Part shown: piece after piece, positions 35,601-45,600 of the stretch
Position numbering within the stretch: position 1 is the stretch's first letter
Layout: each line of letters begins with the position of its first letter
DNA from: Chryseobacterium echinoideorum
Lineage (GTDB): Bacteria > Bacteroidota > Bacteroidia > Flavobacteriales > Weeksellaceae
NCBI RefSeq assembly: GCF_007474535.1
Contig: NZ_VKNW01000001.1
Coordinates: 248,001 to 312,000, forward strand
Length of the DNA: 64,000 nt
Reading direction: 5' to 3'
Notes under the pieces: generated by a model
What the model was told of the DNA's origin: nothing
Database searches by the model: none
Seen by the model: the letters and a program-made list of their open reading frames with translations, nothing else
Position numbers and translations under genes: made by a program

Positions 35601-35847
35601 AGCTTTTCACGAGGTTTTTTTCGAATTACGAAAAGCAGATGAGAAAGATGTTTATGTTGAGTTTGACTTAGACTTTTTCAGTGACAGCGACTTTGAATTT
35701 CAGCTAAATAATGTGATGGTGTTAATTCTAAAAAATTGGGATTTAGAAAATAAAAGCCGTTTTCCTAATTTTAATTCCTTGAAAGAATTTCTTAATAGTC
35801 GTTTCAATTTCGGAGCTGACGATATAATTGAAGATAGTCCTCTCTAA
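32605..35847 (+). CDS. DUF4297-like (Cap4-type) nuclease with long helical-repeat tail, probable defence protein
   Basis: 1080 residues, no signal peptide. The N-terminus has the layout of DUF4297/dsDNA-nuclease domains: GYEYQKLRTL (residues 21-30), QED at 50-52 and QLK at 67-69, a PD-(D/E)XK-like active site (E/D then Q-x-K). The remaining 900 residues are helical and look like degenerate TPR or alpha-solenoid repeats (for example at about 550-640: YKYLHSKEP, ALNYFHRAKELYL, YAAKFYALSAIWQA). No P-loop is visible. It is probably an anti-phage effector whose solenoid senses a trigger. It is alone on the plus strand, with its own promoter, at the head of the island. Function is inferred. Confidence 0.75.
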   Translation: MNLSKLSIFSKDTDAVETVKGYEYQKLRTLQTWLISYIEKKNEVIYCDYQEDIFLRNLDNWSSRFIQLKLYSSKNFSFSSVEVKKAISHFFMLFVKGEYKFDEIEFVFETNAAVASTYKGNDAELLKEWEDNQNEMSVDLIKRSAAKVKEIVLEYVEPFGIKEKDPKLAKDLADTKIVVGELPDSVWEDFAKTIHWNFEDIGADQAVQRVIEDIYMHIEATGFSSAKSTREGVFASLYYKISEKSIDSDSEQRKLDHHLLDSVLLSAGDEDDKWYGEYFSSWRVVENIEHFLAAEFYQVLHAADYCKTTNYLTHHADMWIKLLNKYINLTETPIVFKRNAIYELLWLKFNGYSLTVEAGSLSGYEEMVRGYYSEMNNFNDHESLEAALNLLGVIKAAVAFEKLEVAIEEIERWEQNLYELVVENLASAEDPSQLCYFHELYAALLLQQITNGDNETIEEIFTQYKKIASIAEVARTYDIVRLGSRIDIYIKLLIDYEANFEVIERLENFSDELMPLVNKLKGDFSTAKLYSQRGYKYLHSKEPKSILRALNYFHRAKELYLNDGTMEGYVVTLLSISQLYSATGNNYAAKFYALSAIWQATENVKLHKRISDGFGLILHYDFEQGNWFNCLEVFRLYINSRSEFKDPVIDTTADGLLQKSIVTISSILSLLPRLVPESQSAIEKEIHEMDELYIAEIKHLKEAADAMTIEEFTLFIKNKCLDEVVNDAGKMRTIKFKALGTVWIIRFENKWLESSVGEELAATIQVILLQFAVSKNDIHFLKGEVNIEIILSDRYRAPEQLPSNEVYSWKIFTRAIIEKIPDEIKVQASALTHSIKLILDQLSLLPEEEFIKEFERFFREENLAGKTLPGYLYQRLYRDLFHRDTFVEPARMFYSSERIIPEIIQSPALAWEDSLSSKYSLSKSLDLIAGRYKNMVKKMYLTIEHIKRDERYNDFLTRWRNDGWLDWQIVLAMYNHMLNYKTNGFVRRGEYNSEEEFQKAFHEVFFELRKADEKDVYVEFDLDFFSDSDFEFQLNNVMVLILKNWDLENKSRFPNFNSLKEFLNSRFNFGADDIIEDSPL

Positions 35848-36143
35848 CCAATTTTTTACATAGATAATTCCTATCTACGGTTTATTATGCCAAATCTATG
35901 ATTATTAACATCGGGGAACACATCAGCATCTTCTTGTAAAAAAGATATAGCCTAAAAATACTATCTTAAAGAAAAGAAATTTTTAAAGAAAATTTGCGAT
36001 ACCGTGCGAGTGATTACAGTGGGAAGTCAGGAGAAATGAGAACTTACAACGAAAATTGTGAGCCAGCAAGCACACGCCAAAAAAAACACGTTAAAAGCAT
36101 GCCTTTACAAGATTATCATAAACAACGGTTGTATTTTAAGCGT
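35848..36143. other. Intergenic region between convergent island genes
   Basis: About 300 bases. A small TAGATA/TATCTA hairpin lies 14 bases after the DUF4297-like gene and may end its transcript. Nothing else is recognised. Confidence 0.4.
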
Positions 36144-37526
36144 TTATTCAGGTAGAGGACGCTCCCAATGAACGATGTCATCTGCCGTATCTCCATCTTC
36201 AGGTACCACTAGAAGTCTACGGTTTATTGGTGGGATCGGATCAATATATGGAGTCAGGGACTGCACTGTTTCGTCAAAAATCCAATCCTCTCTGACTGTA
36301 GAGTATGACTGAAAGAAGTGACAAAAAATCCAACTTAGTTTGTGATCTGCCGGATTTATGCTTTCAGTAGAAGACTGAATTTTTTTCAATCTTGCACGTT
36401 CTACAGCAGGGCCATCCAAGGTTTCCATACCTATATGTACGACCGAGTTGTACCCGTATTCGTCGCTTGCAAACTGTTCAGCAGCTGAATGAACTTGTCT
36501 GATAATATCTCTGGCTTTGGCGTGAATAGTTCCTTCAGCATCGCATGTCCAGAAAACTCCGAATGCGTTTGCTATTTTATCCACGTACAGATTATTTATT
36601 TCTCCATCACCCAGTCTAAAATGCATGGCCTTAGTTCCACAGGAAAAAGCCATGTTATCAACGGCTTTCCCCCCAATTAATATGTTCATTTGAGGCGAAG
36701 TATTTTTGACCGAATACTTTGCCAGGTGTTTGTTTGCTGCCAGCAAATCAACATAAGAGAATACGATAGTTACCTGTTCATTTGAAATCTTATGACCAGA
36801 ACTAATACCGTCAAGCTTTCCGCTTAACAAATCTTTTAGATAAGTATCGGGCAGACTTTTTAGCTCGACATGAAATGTAATATCCAATAATAAATTTCTT
36901 TGAAGAAGGTCGAGGTTGATATGTGACAACATTGTCTGACGCTTAGTCGTTTCTGCGTAAGTGTACTCCGAAGTTTTAGATTGTCTTTTACATTCGATAT
37001 GCCATACTTCACCATTTTTTTCTGCTATAAGATCTGGAGTTTTTCCCACCTTTTTTTCTTCAAGAAAGGATACATCGTATCCATTTTTTTTCCAGAGCAG
37101 GGCAACTAAAAATTCAAAAAGCAGTACATCAGCTTCCGCTGTTCTTTTTTTTAGCAATTCGCGTACTCGTTTTTCAATGCCTGTAATACTCTTCAATAAG
37201 TCGAAATCTTGTCCCATACGTTTGAAAATTGGCATTACTCTGGCACCTTGGAAATACTCATACTTTTGAGGTTCGTGGATGAGCACGTGTATCAAATAAA
37301 GATACCAGCCAATCACATCTTTTTTTATTGCAAGTAAGGTACCTTTTGTTAAAGATTCTAAGGGAGGCTGAGATTTTATTTCGTATGTCAGCAACCTTTC
37401 GATTTCTGTTTTTCTTTTCAACCAATCTGCGGGAGAAATGAAAGACATAAACCAATTATAGCTGTTTATAATGTCATGATCATCAAATTTTGGGATGCTA
37501 TATGCATCTATAGGTGTTCTAATCAT
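36144..37526 (-). CDS. PD-(D/E)XK nuclease-domain protein, third gene of the STAND operon
   Basis: 460 residues, soluble. A restriction-endonuclease-like core is visible at about 130-182: LLFEFLVALLWKKNGYDV, TPDL with Asp165, and HIECKRQ with Glu178 and Lys180. This is the E-(x)n-D-(x)n-E-x-K pattern. The helical N-terminus (130 residues) and C-terminal half are not recognised. It starts 56 bp after the HEPN-like gene and is probably the nuclease effector of the three-gene unit. Confidence 0.72.
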   Translation of the reverse strand: MIRTPIDAYSIPKFDDHDIINSYNWFMSFISPADWLKRKTEIERLLTYEIKSQPPLESLTKGTLLAIKKDVIGWYLYLIHVLIHEPQKYEYFQGARVMPIFKRMGQDFDLLKSITGIEKRVRELLKKRTAEADVLLFEFLVALLWKKNGYDVSFLEEKKVGKTPDLIAEKNGEVWHIECKRQSKTSEYTYAETTKRQTMLSHINLDLLQRNLLLDITFHVELKSLPDTYLKDLLSGKLDGISSGHKISNEQVTIVFSYVDLLAANKHLAKYSVKNTSPQMNILIGGKAVDNMAFSCGTKAMHFRLGDGEINNLYVDKIANAFGVFWTCDAEGTIHAKARDIIRQVHSAAEQFASDEYGYNSVVHIGMETLDGPAVERARLKKIQSSTESINPADHKLSWIFCHFFQSYSTVREDWIFDETVQSLTPYIDPIPPINRRLLVVPEDGDTADDIVHWERPLPE

Positions 37527-37582
37527 GTAATAAAATTAATCATTTCGGGTTAATGGCTTCAGTATCCCAATAGGTTTAAACA

Positions 37583-38422
37583 TTACGCAGGTAGGTCTGT
37601 GGAAGCATTGATTTTGGTTGTAATTGCTGTGAAAAACTCTGGAATAAGTCGTTTTAGATTTTCAATTATATTTTTAGTAAACTCACTGACACTTAAATCA
37701 GGAGATGCTGATGTAAGCGGCAATTCAACGTTGCTTAATTTATACTCATAGCCATCGCTAAACAAATTTTTTGCATATCCATGGATGAATCTGTTTCTGA
37801 AAATACTTATAGTTGGTAAATAACGGGTAAGAAAGATAGTATGTGTTTGCAGACATGACGAGATAGGATCAGTATCAATACGGTACTTTAAACGTTGAAG
37901 GTATCCCAGCAGTTCAATGAAATTTTCCATAGTAATACTTTGAGGCTTGTTTTTCTTTGTATGAATGGAAACTTTTTTTACTAAGGTTTCTGATAGATAT
38001 ACAAGATTCTCTAAAATAGAGGATGTAAATAAAATTATATTTTGAAACTGATAATCAATCAATTCCTGGTAGAGCACACGTGTGTCAACCTCAAAATATT
38101 GCTTGATTTCTCCGTCGCTACTTTGAAAAAAGCGATGACTGCTGATTGGGAGGTTCGCTGTGGTTGATGTCAAAAGATCATGATCAAGCTCATCAAAATA
38201 AAGATGATATATCATCTCGCATTTCCTAAACTTGTTTGTAATTGCCTGAAGACGCTCATCAATCAATGCTATTTCAAGTTTATAATTTTTATGTATATCA
38301 TAATTTATAGTATCGGTTAGATTGTCCGAGATGCGGCTACTTGCTGAAAAATATAAATCATTGCGTTCACGGGAAAACTCAGATAAAATAACTGTCTTGG
38401 ATGATGAATTCGGTGTTACCAT
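37583..38422 (-). CDS. HEPN-like helical protein, second gene of the STAND operon
   Basis: 279 residues, mostly helical. RNRFIHG near residue 209 gives R-x4-H (Arg209, His214), the catalytic pattern of HEPN ribonucleases such as the Cthe_2314 type. Around it are LTRYLPTISIFRNRF and LENLVYLSETLVKK helices. The ATG overlaps the stop codon of the STAND gene by 7 bases (ACATGGTAA), so translation is coupled. It may be a toxic RNase released on infection, or a structural partner. Confidence 0.62.
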   Translation of the reverse strand: MVTPNSSSKTVILSEFSRERNDLYFSASSRISDNLTDTINYDIHKNYKLEIALIDERLQAITNKFRKCEMIYHLYFDELDHDLLTSTTANLPISSHRFFQSSDGEIKQYFEVDTRVLYQELIDYQFQNIILFTSSILENLVYLSETLVKKVSIHTKKNKPQSITMENFIELLGYLQRLKYRIDTDPISSCLQTHTIFLTRYLPTISIFRNRFIHGYAKNLFSDGYEYKLSNVELPLTSASPDLSVSEFTKNIIENLKRLIPEFFTAITTKINASTDLPA

Positions 38423-41400
38423 GTTTCGTTGTCGTGATCACTTATCTGATCAATTTGGTTGTTTAAGTTTTTTAGAATTTCCTTGAGAAATTGCTTTGAT
38501 TCAAAATAATCCGGTAGCTGGGTAATTTCTCGCGTGAGTAAATCACGGAGCTCGATATCAACCTGAAATGGCTGACCCGGAATACCTGTTTTTACGCCCA
38601 TAGATGTTATTGCATCATAGAGAGCATATCTAGTATGTCTTAACAAGTCAATATCCTGATCTTTTAAATAAATTACTAAATCAAAGATTTTAATGACTAA
38701 GGCTACAAGTTTGGAATCCTTCGAGTGGAAAATAGATAAGCTATCTGCGATTCGTGCTAATGAATTTAAATTATCATTAAATTTTTCAATTAACCGATCA
38801 TAAATGGCATAAACTTCATTTGTAATGACTTGTTGTGGCTGAATATATGATAGCATATCTTTTGCATAAAAAAGATGCCCTCCATCTGCGTCAAGTTCTA
38901 TATACCAGTTAAGTGCCAGCTCAAACATTTGTAAATTCTTTGCAGGTTCTTCCTCAAATAAATTTGAATGTTCTGCTGGTGGAACAAAATCGTAACCCAT
39001 AAGAGATTTTGTTTCGATTACAAGCTGCTTTTTATAATTGAAACGTCTTACTAAATATTCAAACACTAATTCAACGTCGTAATGTTTTAATACGGAAACT
39101 AGTATGCGCTCAATTTCAAAGGAGAGGTAGAAGCGTATTGTATGTTTTAGTACTATAGTTTTAATCAAATCCTTTGATGCTGTGCCGTTATCAGATAACC
39201 AGATAAAGAATATTTCAGCATCTCTTTGGTGCACTCTTCTAAGGTAGCTGCCTATAATATTCTCTGTTTGTGGATGTTTAAATGCAATGACAGTTTGAAG
39301 TCCGCCCGCAAGCGCCTGATTGTTTTCAGAACGTCCCTTTTCAAAAATTTTTATAATTAAATCCGCGTCCTTCTCAGATATAATTGCTGTTCCTGGGATT
39401 CTATTTCCGTAACTATTTAAGATAACATTATCTGCCTGCCAAGTATCCAAAACTTCCAATTGATTGATACGGCTCCAATATTTTTCTTGCAGGTTTTTTT
39501 CGAAATATAGCGTCGATAATATTCCACTAGCATACTGATAGTACAAGGGTGACTTAATTTTAAAAAGGTAGTCATGGAAATAAATAGCATACTGTGTATG
39601 CTTTTGCAGGAGATTTCGCAAAAATTCCCAAAAGTAGTGTGGAGGATAGGGCTGAGGCTCCAGAAATTTTCGCATAGCAACAGCAAGTTCTTGCTCATTG
39701 AAAGCACCCACAATATTATCGCATTCTTCTGCGATATAGTTACGCATATCGTCACCTTTTAACGATAATATTACTGAGTTGCTAAAAAGCTGAGACAAGC
39801 GCTCTGCCAAATTTTTTGGTTTCAGTAGATTTTTAATTCGAGTAATTTGCGGGATAAATTCTTCTGAAATATTCCATTTAATGAAATGGGAAAGTCTCTC
39901 TAATACCTCCTTTTGCTCCAATAATTCAAAGCCCGCAGCATTATTTTCTAAAAATCCCAGTACTTGCGCTATTTCTGAATTATCTTGATAAGCTTTAGGG
40001 TTTCTATGAGAAGCGAAAATTCCGCGTATAATATCCAATATTGCCTTTAATGTTTCTAATTTATATTCAGATAAATCTGATAATTGATAATAATAAATAA
40101 ATAGCTGTATAGTCTCCAGCCTAAACATTTGAACACTCTCACTGCGGGGAAGAGCATATCTTGTGATCGATAAGGAATCACGATCTGTAGCACTAGGTTC
40201 GTAAACAGTAAAGTCCAGGACTAACATCTGTTTCAAAATTTCTCGGATAAGGAAATAATTAGCTACATTATCTTCTGGTCTATGCTTTAACCGCCTTATA
40301 AAATAAAACTGCCTTTTTAATTTGAAGTTTTCAACTACATCTTTTTTAGAATATGAATAGATTCCAGAGATTTTACTATCGTTGGTGAGTTCATAAAGTT
40401 TAAAAATCTGGTCAAATACAAATCCATAAAACTCAGAGAACGAAAGGAGGCTTGATAATATGCTGTTTATTTTATTGCCAAGGGCTTCAGTAAAATAATT
40501 CTGGTACCTTAAATTAGCCTCAAATTCAATCCTTACCGGATGACCCTCTTTAACTATGTTGTCAAGATACAGGTCAACGGCACGCTTAGCAATTTCTGGC
40601 TTTACATATATGATTTTTCCAACCGTATTGAGAATACGACCGATTATTGAAATTTTCATTTCAGTGGTAATTGTCGGATCGTCTATTACAGCAATCCAAC
40701 CAACGTATTCATTAAGAGTATTATTTAATAACAAGCCCTTCCCACTATCTCCCTCGTCTACACTACTTAGATTTATGATAATATTATCCAATTGAGCGCC
40801 GAACGACATGATATAATTGGAAGCATCAGTAGCGTTTATATTCTCTAAAACTATATCACTATAGTAATCTGGCCTGATGCTTTGCTCATATCTGCCGCTT
40901 ACAAAGCCGTAATCCTTCAATAATTTAAGAGCAAGAATTATTTCGGGACGTGCTATGTCGTGAAGACCACTAAGTTTTTCAATTATATGTTGATCGTCAA
41001 AATTGAATGGTTCAATGAGAGCTATATTCTCAAGTAGACGTTTGGAGCGAAGTTTACTTATGTTTGCCATTTTGCCAAGTTCCAAATGAAATTCATCAAA
41101 ATAATTGGCGACATAGGATTTTAAAAAATCGTTCTGCCGGATAGTTTCGATCCTCGTATTATTGAATATGGCTCTTAAAATTGCCACAATAAGTACTGGC
41201 CTGCCATAGGAGATGTTTATCAATTCACGGATGTGGTGCCAATAAGGGCCTTTTTCTAGATATGGTTTGAAAGCGGCTTTTGTTTCATGTCTATCGAGGG
41301 TAGTCAAATTTACCTTTAAAATATCATCCTGGTCAAATTCTCTTATATCCTGAAGTGACTTTGATGCTTCCATAGAGCGTGCTGTTAATAGAAGCTTTAC

Positions 41401-42249
41401 TGTTCCTTTCGAAATTTCCGCAAGCTTTTTCAGGTCTGCAATAGAATTACTATCATAGCTGTGAGCATCATCAACTAATATAATGAAATTGCCTTTCAAA
41501 GAAAGTGAGTTTTTTATTCGATCAAAATCTATATTTTTACTTGCTAAAACCAAAGGTTTCCACTCTGTTTTTCTATCCACATATTTTTTAAAAAACTCTA
41601 TTACTAAGCGTGTTTTGCCTATTCCAGCTTCGCCTTCAACAAGTGCAATATTTTTGTCCGAATCAAGAAAGTTAGTTAATTCTGTGAGTCTGGCATTTCT
41701 TCCAATAAAATTATTAGACAATGTGTTTGGAACAAAATCTGTTGCTTCAAGACCTTTTCTAAAAAATACCTGATATTCTTGTAGTTGTGCAGTTTCAAAT
41801 CCTTCATCCATCCATATAGAAAGCAAGGGATGTCTTAAGAACAAGGTATGGAGCTTTGCTCCTTCCCATATTAACATTTTGGTTGTAAGAGAATTGTTGT
41901 GTACATATGATTCAAAAGTAGATTCAAGCTCCGCCAGTTCCTGGGGTAGTAGCTCTACGTTAGTCATCAAGACAAAAAAATCTTCCCCTTTTAATTTTTC
42001 AACTTCAGAAATCACATCACGTTTCAATTGGTGGAAGCCTTGCTTTCTTACTACTTTGTGAAATTTAAATTGAAAGCGCCAGTTACCTTCCATACCATCA
42101 TACTCACCTGTATAACTTGCATCAATACCACCGTCTCTACCGGGTGCAGAAAATGGTTTAACTTTTTTACCGACTTCGAAAGCTAAAAGTGCATTGCAGA
42201 AATTTTCAAACTCTTTGGAGTCATAATTAGCCCAATCGATTGTATTCAT
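38416..42249 (-). CDS. Mrr-like nuclease fused to STAND NTPase (Avs-like defence protein)
   Basis: 1277 residues from ATG 42249 (MNTIDWANYDSKEFENFCN); an in-frame ATG at 42306 would add 19. In the longer numbering, an Mrr-type nuclease is visible with GRDGGID at 56-62 and QFKF at 79-82 (D then Q-x-K). A P-loop NTPase follows: Walker A GEAGIGKT with Lys231, Walker B FIILVDDA with Asp279/280, and a sensor-like LLLTARS. The remaining 950 residues are helical and probably form a sensor solenoid. The layout matches antiviral STAND (Avs) proteins that detect phage proteins, oligomerise and cleave DNA. It heads a coupled operon with the HEPN-like and PD-(D/E)XK genes, an arrangement I do not recognise from described Avs types. 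Confidence 0.8.
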   Translation of the reverse strand: MNTIDWANYDSKEFENFCNALLAFEVGKKVKPFSAPGRDGGIDASYTGEYDGMEGNWRFQFKFHKVVRKQGFHQLKRDVISEVEKLKGEDFFVLMTNVELLPQELAELESTFESYVHNNSLTTKMLIWEGAKLHTLFLRHPLLSIWMDEGFETAQLQEYQVFFRKGLEATDFVPNTLSNNFIGRNARLTELTNFLDSDKNIALVEGEAGIGKTRLVIEFFKKYVDRKTEWKPLVLASKNIDFDRIKNSLSLKGNFIILVDDAHSYDSNSIADLKKLAEISKGTVKLLLTARSMEASKSLQDIREFDQDDILKVNLTTLDRHETKAAFKPYLEKGPYWHHIRELINISYGRPVLIVAILRAIFNNTRIETIRQNDFLKSYVANYFDEFHLELGKMANISKLRSKRLLENIALIEPFNFDDQHIIEKLSGLHDIARPEIILALKLLKDYGFVSGRYEQSIRPDYYSDIVLENINATDASNYIMSFGAQLDNIIINLSSVDEGDSGKGLLLNNTLNEYVGWIAVIDDPTITTEMKISIIGRILNTVGKIIYVKPEIAKRAVDLYLDNIVKEGHPVRIEFEANLRYQNYFTEALGNKINSILSSLLSFSEFYGFVFDQIFKLYELTNDSKISGIYSYSKKDVVENFKLKRQFYFIRRLKHRPEDNVANYFLIREILKQMLVLDFTVYEPSATDRDSLSITRYALPRSESVQMFRLETIQLFIYYYQLSDLSEYKLETLKAILDIIRGIFASHRNPKAYQDNSEIAQVLGFLENNAAGFELLEQKEVLERLSHFIKWNISEEFIPQITRIKNLLKPKNLAERLSQLFSNSVILSLKGDDMRNYIAEECDNIVGAFNEQELAVAMRKFLEPQPYPPHYFWEFLRNLLQKHTQYAIYFHDYLFKIKSPLYYQYASGILSTLYFEKNLQEKYWSRINQLEVLDTWQADNVILNSYGNRIPGTAIISEKDADLIIKIFEKGRSENNQALAGGLQTVIAFKHPQTENIIGSYLRRVHQRDAEIFFIWLSDNGTASKDLIKTIVLKHTIRFYLSFEIERILVSVLKHYDVELVFEYLVRRFNYKKQLVIETKSLMGYDFVPPAEHSNLFEEEPAKNLQMFELALNWYIELDADGGHLFYAKDMLSYIQPQQVITNEVYAIYDRLIEKFNDNLNSLARIADSLSIFHSKDSKLVALVIKIFDLVIYLKDQDIDLLRHTRYALYDAITSMGVKTGIPGQPFQVDIELRDLLTREITQLPDYFESKQFLKEILKNLNNQIDQISDHDNETW

Positions 42250-42306
42250 TAATAGTGCTTTGTAAATAATTGGTGATAACTTAATTGTCCCAAATTCAAT
42301 AATCAT

Positions 42307-42699
42307 ATCATGTCCTCTATGTTTTTACATATCCAGCATCTTTATCATGATTTGGAATGTGGATTATATGGGTAAGATATAGTAGAGAGTGTTATTATTG
42401 TAAGCTTTTAAGATATCACGCAATTGAACGTTATTAGTTATATAAATGTACAAAAAAAAAGAAAGCTCCAGCCAAAAAGACGCACAAACATATTTATTGT
42501 AGTACGGATTTTCTTTTAGAAATTTTGTTATTTTTATTTGGTCGAGCATTCATTTAATCAATAATGCAAATCAATTGACGTCAAGATAGAAAAATAAGAT
42601 ATTTTAGCTGTAAGTACTTATGTAATGAATCACATGTCCTTGGCTTATTATAACTGCTAAGTCATTATTATTTACATATATGAAATTGTTAATTTAAGA
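42307..42699. other. Intergenic region between two STAND-type genes
   Basis: About 390 bases, AT-rich. It should hold the promoter of the Mrr-STAND operon and the terminator of the upstream gene. A 61-codon minus-strand frame (42364-42549) is low-complexity and I do not accept it as a gene. Confidence 0.4.
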
Positions 42700-45600
42700 T
42701 TATATATGTGATATAATTTGTTGTTGTAGTTCTTGAGATATGTCTTCAACGTGGTAAGTATAATTTGATTCTAAACCTTTTCCAATGAATTTTGTAAAGC
42801 TTTTGGATGAGACGTTTAAAGAATTTAAACTGTTTCTAATTTCCGATTCGAGGTTAAGACCTTTCAACCATTTCATTTCAATAGAGGAATTTTCATTTAG
42901 ATGTCTTTTAAATTCTGACAACTTCCATAACGTAATCAAAATTTCAAATTTCTTACCCAGATCGCCATTAACAGATTTTTCCGGAAGTAAAACTTCTGGC
43001 AAATTTTTTAATGTTTTTTCTTCAATTGTAACAGGAAGTGCAGGAAAATTGATATCAATATTTTCAGCGCCGGTTATTAAGTTATCATAAGCATTAATGA
43101 GTTCTTTATTTATTCTGAAACCACTAACTGCTATATTATCTTTTACACTGATAATCGTAATAAATTGATAATCCAAATCTCTCAAAATACCTAATGAGAA
43201 TAATAAACTTTCCAAGCTCTGGGTATCAGAAAAATTAAAATCGATTACTCCAATTGTCAAATAAGTAATGGTGTCAGTTTCTTCTATTCCATTAGGATAA
43301 ACGAATTTAAAATCAGAACTTGCCTCAATTATTGCTAAAGAATGATTGAGGTCATCAAGTTTAGCGTTTTTAGCCTTCATCCACCATTCTTCAACAGCCT
43401 TTCTCCCAACTGGAACAGGCATTTTATCTTCTAAAGGTATTTGCGATAAATAATATAAGATTGAAGCATATAGTCTTTCATAATGTATATTTTCTTCTAA
43501 GCAAATGCTCTCCGAGTCAAAATAAGCTATTGTTTTATTTTCAATAGTTCTAAACGCATTTTGCAGTGCTTCTAAGTCAAAATAAACACCTTTGAAATTA
43601 ATTAATGCCAATCTTCTGTCTTGTTCTTTCTTTGGTAGGAAAATATTGAATATTTGACTATTAATATTTGTAAGGGAACTAATCCACGAGCCTATTTCTT
43701 TTTCGCCTTCGACAGCATTATTTTTTTCATTATACTTTTTATAAATTGGATATTTTTTCTTAAGCTTTATAGTGTTGTTAAGAAGTTCTCCTTTCTGCTG
43801 TAATTCAGTGACATTTTTTTGAATTTTATTCTTGTTGCCTTCTGATAATCCGTCAATCATCCGTGTAACAATTTTAACCCATTCCAAAGCTAATTTTCTA
43901 ATGTTTATTATTCTCTCTTGCCAACTGTAAGCAGAAGAGTCTAAATACATTTTCTGTATTTCGTTATACCAAATCTGGTTGAGATGAATGTCAAAAGAAT
44001 TCCCAATTGAAGCCGGAGTCATTCGTTTACGTGCATCATCTCTAACTGTAGTAGTCATTTCTTCAGAAGGAAACGGGAACATTATTCCCTCAGTGCAATA
44101 CTCTTCATAAAATGGAAAGAATTCAAAAATATCCTCAATCCTAGATACACTCAAATTATTGGCGTGTTTTGAATCTTGATCAAATAGAAGATATTTAATA
44201 TTAATTTTATTCCCAGAGTCCTCTATAATAATAGAATTAGTATTGACTTTAAGATAACTGAAGAGCGTCTCTTTATTTTTTATTATGAAATCATTATATT
44301 CAACAGGATCAGTTAATTGTAAAAAAGACATCAATTCTTTCGCTTCACTAAAATCCATTTTTATTAGCTCATCGATACTGATATTGTTGTTGTTTATTGA
44401 CGGAATATTAAAGACTATTTTTAAATGGCTAAACCATTTTACCAAAAAGCCAAGACCTTTATAAGAAATAATAGCTGAAGAACGTTTTTGCAAATTTAAT
44501 TTTAAAGCGTTTGTAAATATGACCACATCAGAATTTTCAAATTGATATTTAGGTAATCTTTTCTTTAAATCTGATAATCGTTTAAAATTAGCTCCTTGCT
44601 CACCAAGAATATTTGACATTTCCTCCAAGGTATTCAGTTCAGAGAAAGGAGTAGAGGTTACAGAAAATAACTCTATACCTCCTATATTATATGCTTCATC
44701 AAATTCTAATCTGTTTTCATTCAAATATCGATGCGGTTCAGCGTGCATAATGCCATCAACAGCGACTACAATATTTTCTAATGAGTCTTCTGAAACTATT
44801 TCTGCTAATGTTTCGTAAAATTCGTTCTTATAGTTTTGATCAAGCAGAAAAGGAATATTATTAAAGAAATCCTGTTTATAGTCATCAGTAATAATCTTAA
44901 ACAGGTTTTTAAGAGATTCCTCTACAGATATATTTTTGTGCAATAAATCTTTTAGGTGTTGAGATCGAACAGGATGTAAGCCTTCTACAAAATGACTATC
45001 AAAATTTAGGAAATATTCTTTTTCCAATTCATTTAATAACTCACCTTTGTCTTGTTCGAATCCTATTTCCGTTTTTACATAACTAAGTAATTTTGTTGTT
45101 TTTAATTTAATATTTAAACAATCCGCAAGAGAAATCATTCGTAATATTTCTAATTTTGCTCCTGAATTTGCTAGATAGTTTATTTGTGCTGAAAGTCGCT
45201 CTTCGATCATCTGACCTCTTGTGAGAAGATATGTATATTCAATCAGTAGTCCTTTTGGATGAATCTGTTCCCACACAGGTTGCCATTTTTGAATATCCGG
45301 ATGTATTTTCTTTTTTCTTTTTAATTCTTCAAACATTTCTCTGGCTTCAGCCATTGATAGTGATATATCAACAGTAGTTAGGTTAATTCGTGAAATGTCA
45401 GCACCAAATCTAAACCAATCTTCTTGTCTGGTCGTAAGTAGATATTTTACAGGAAAATCGCTTGTTGTCGAAACTATTTCAAACCACGATTCTACTAAAG
45501 TATTTAATCCATCTATAATTAATAAAGGCTTTTCACCAATTAGAATTCTGGATTCCAAAAATTCTGCAATGGAATTGGCTTCATTGTAGTCCTTACAGCT

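Noticed and set aside
36144-42306. Classical type I or type III restriction-modification system
   Set aside because: No methyltransferase motif or helicase translocase is present in any of the three proteins; the P-loop gene is STAND-like.
42364-42549. 61-codon minus-strand frame between the STAND-type genes
   Set aside because: Low-complexity AT-rich translation, no recognisable domain, likely promoter space.
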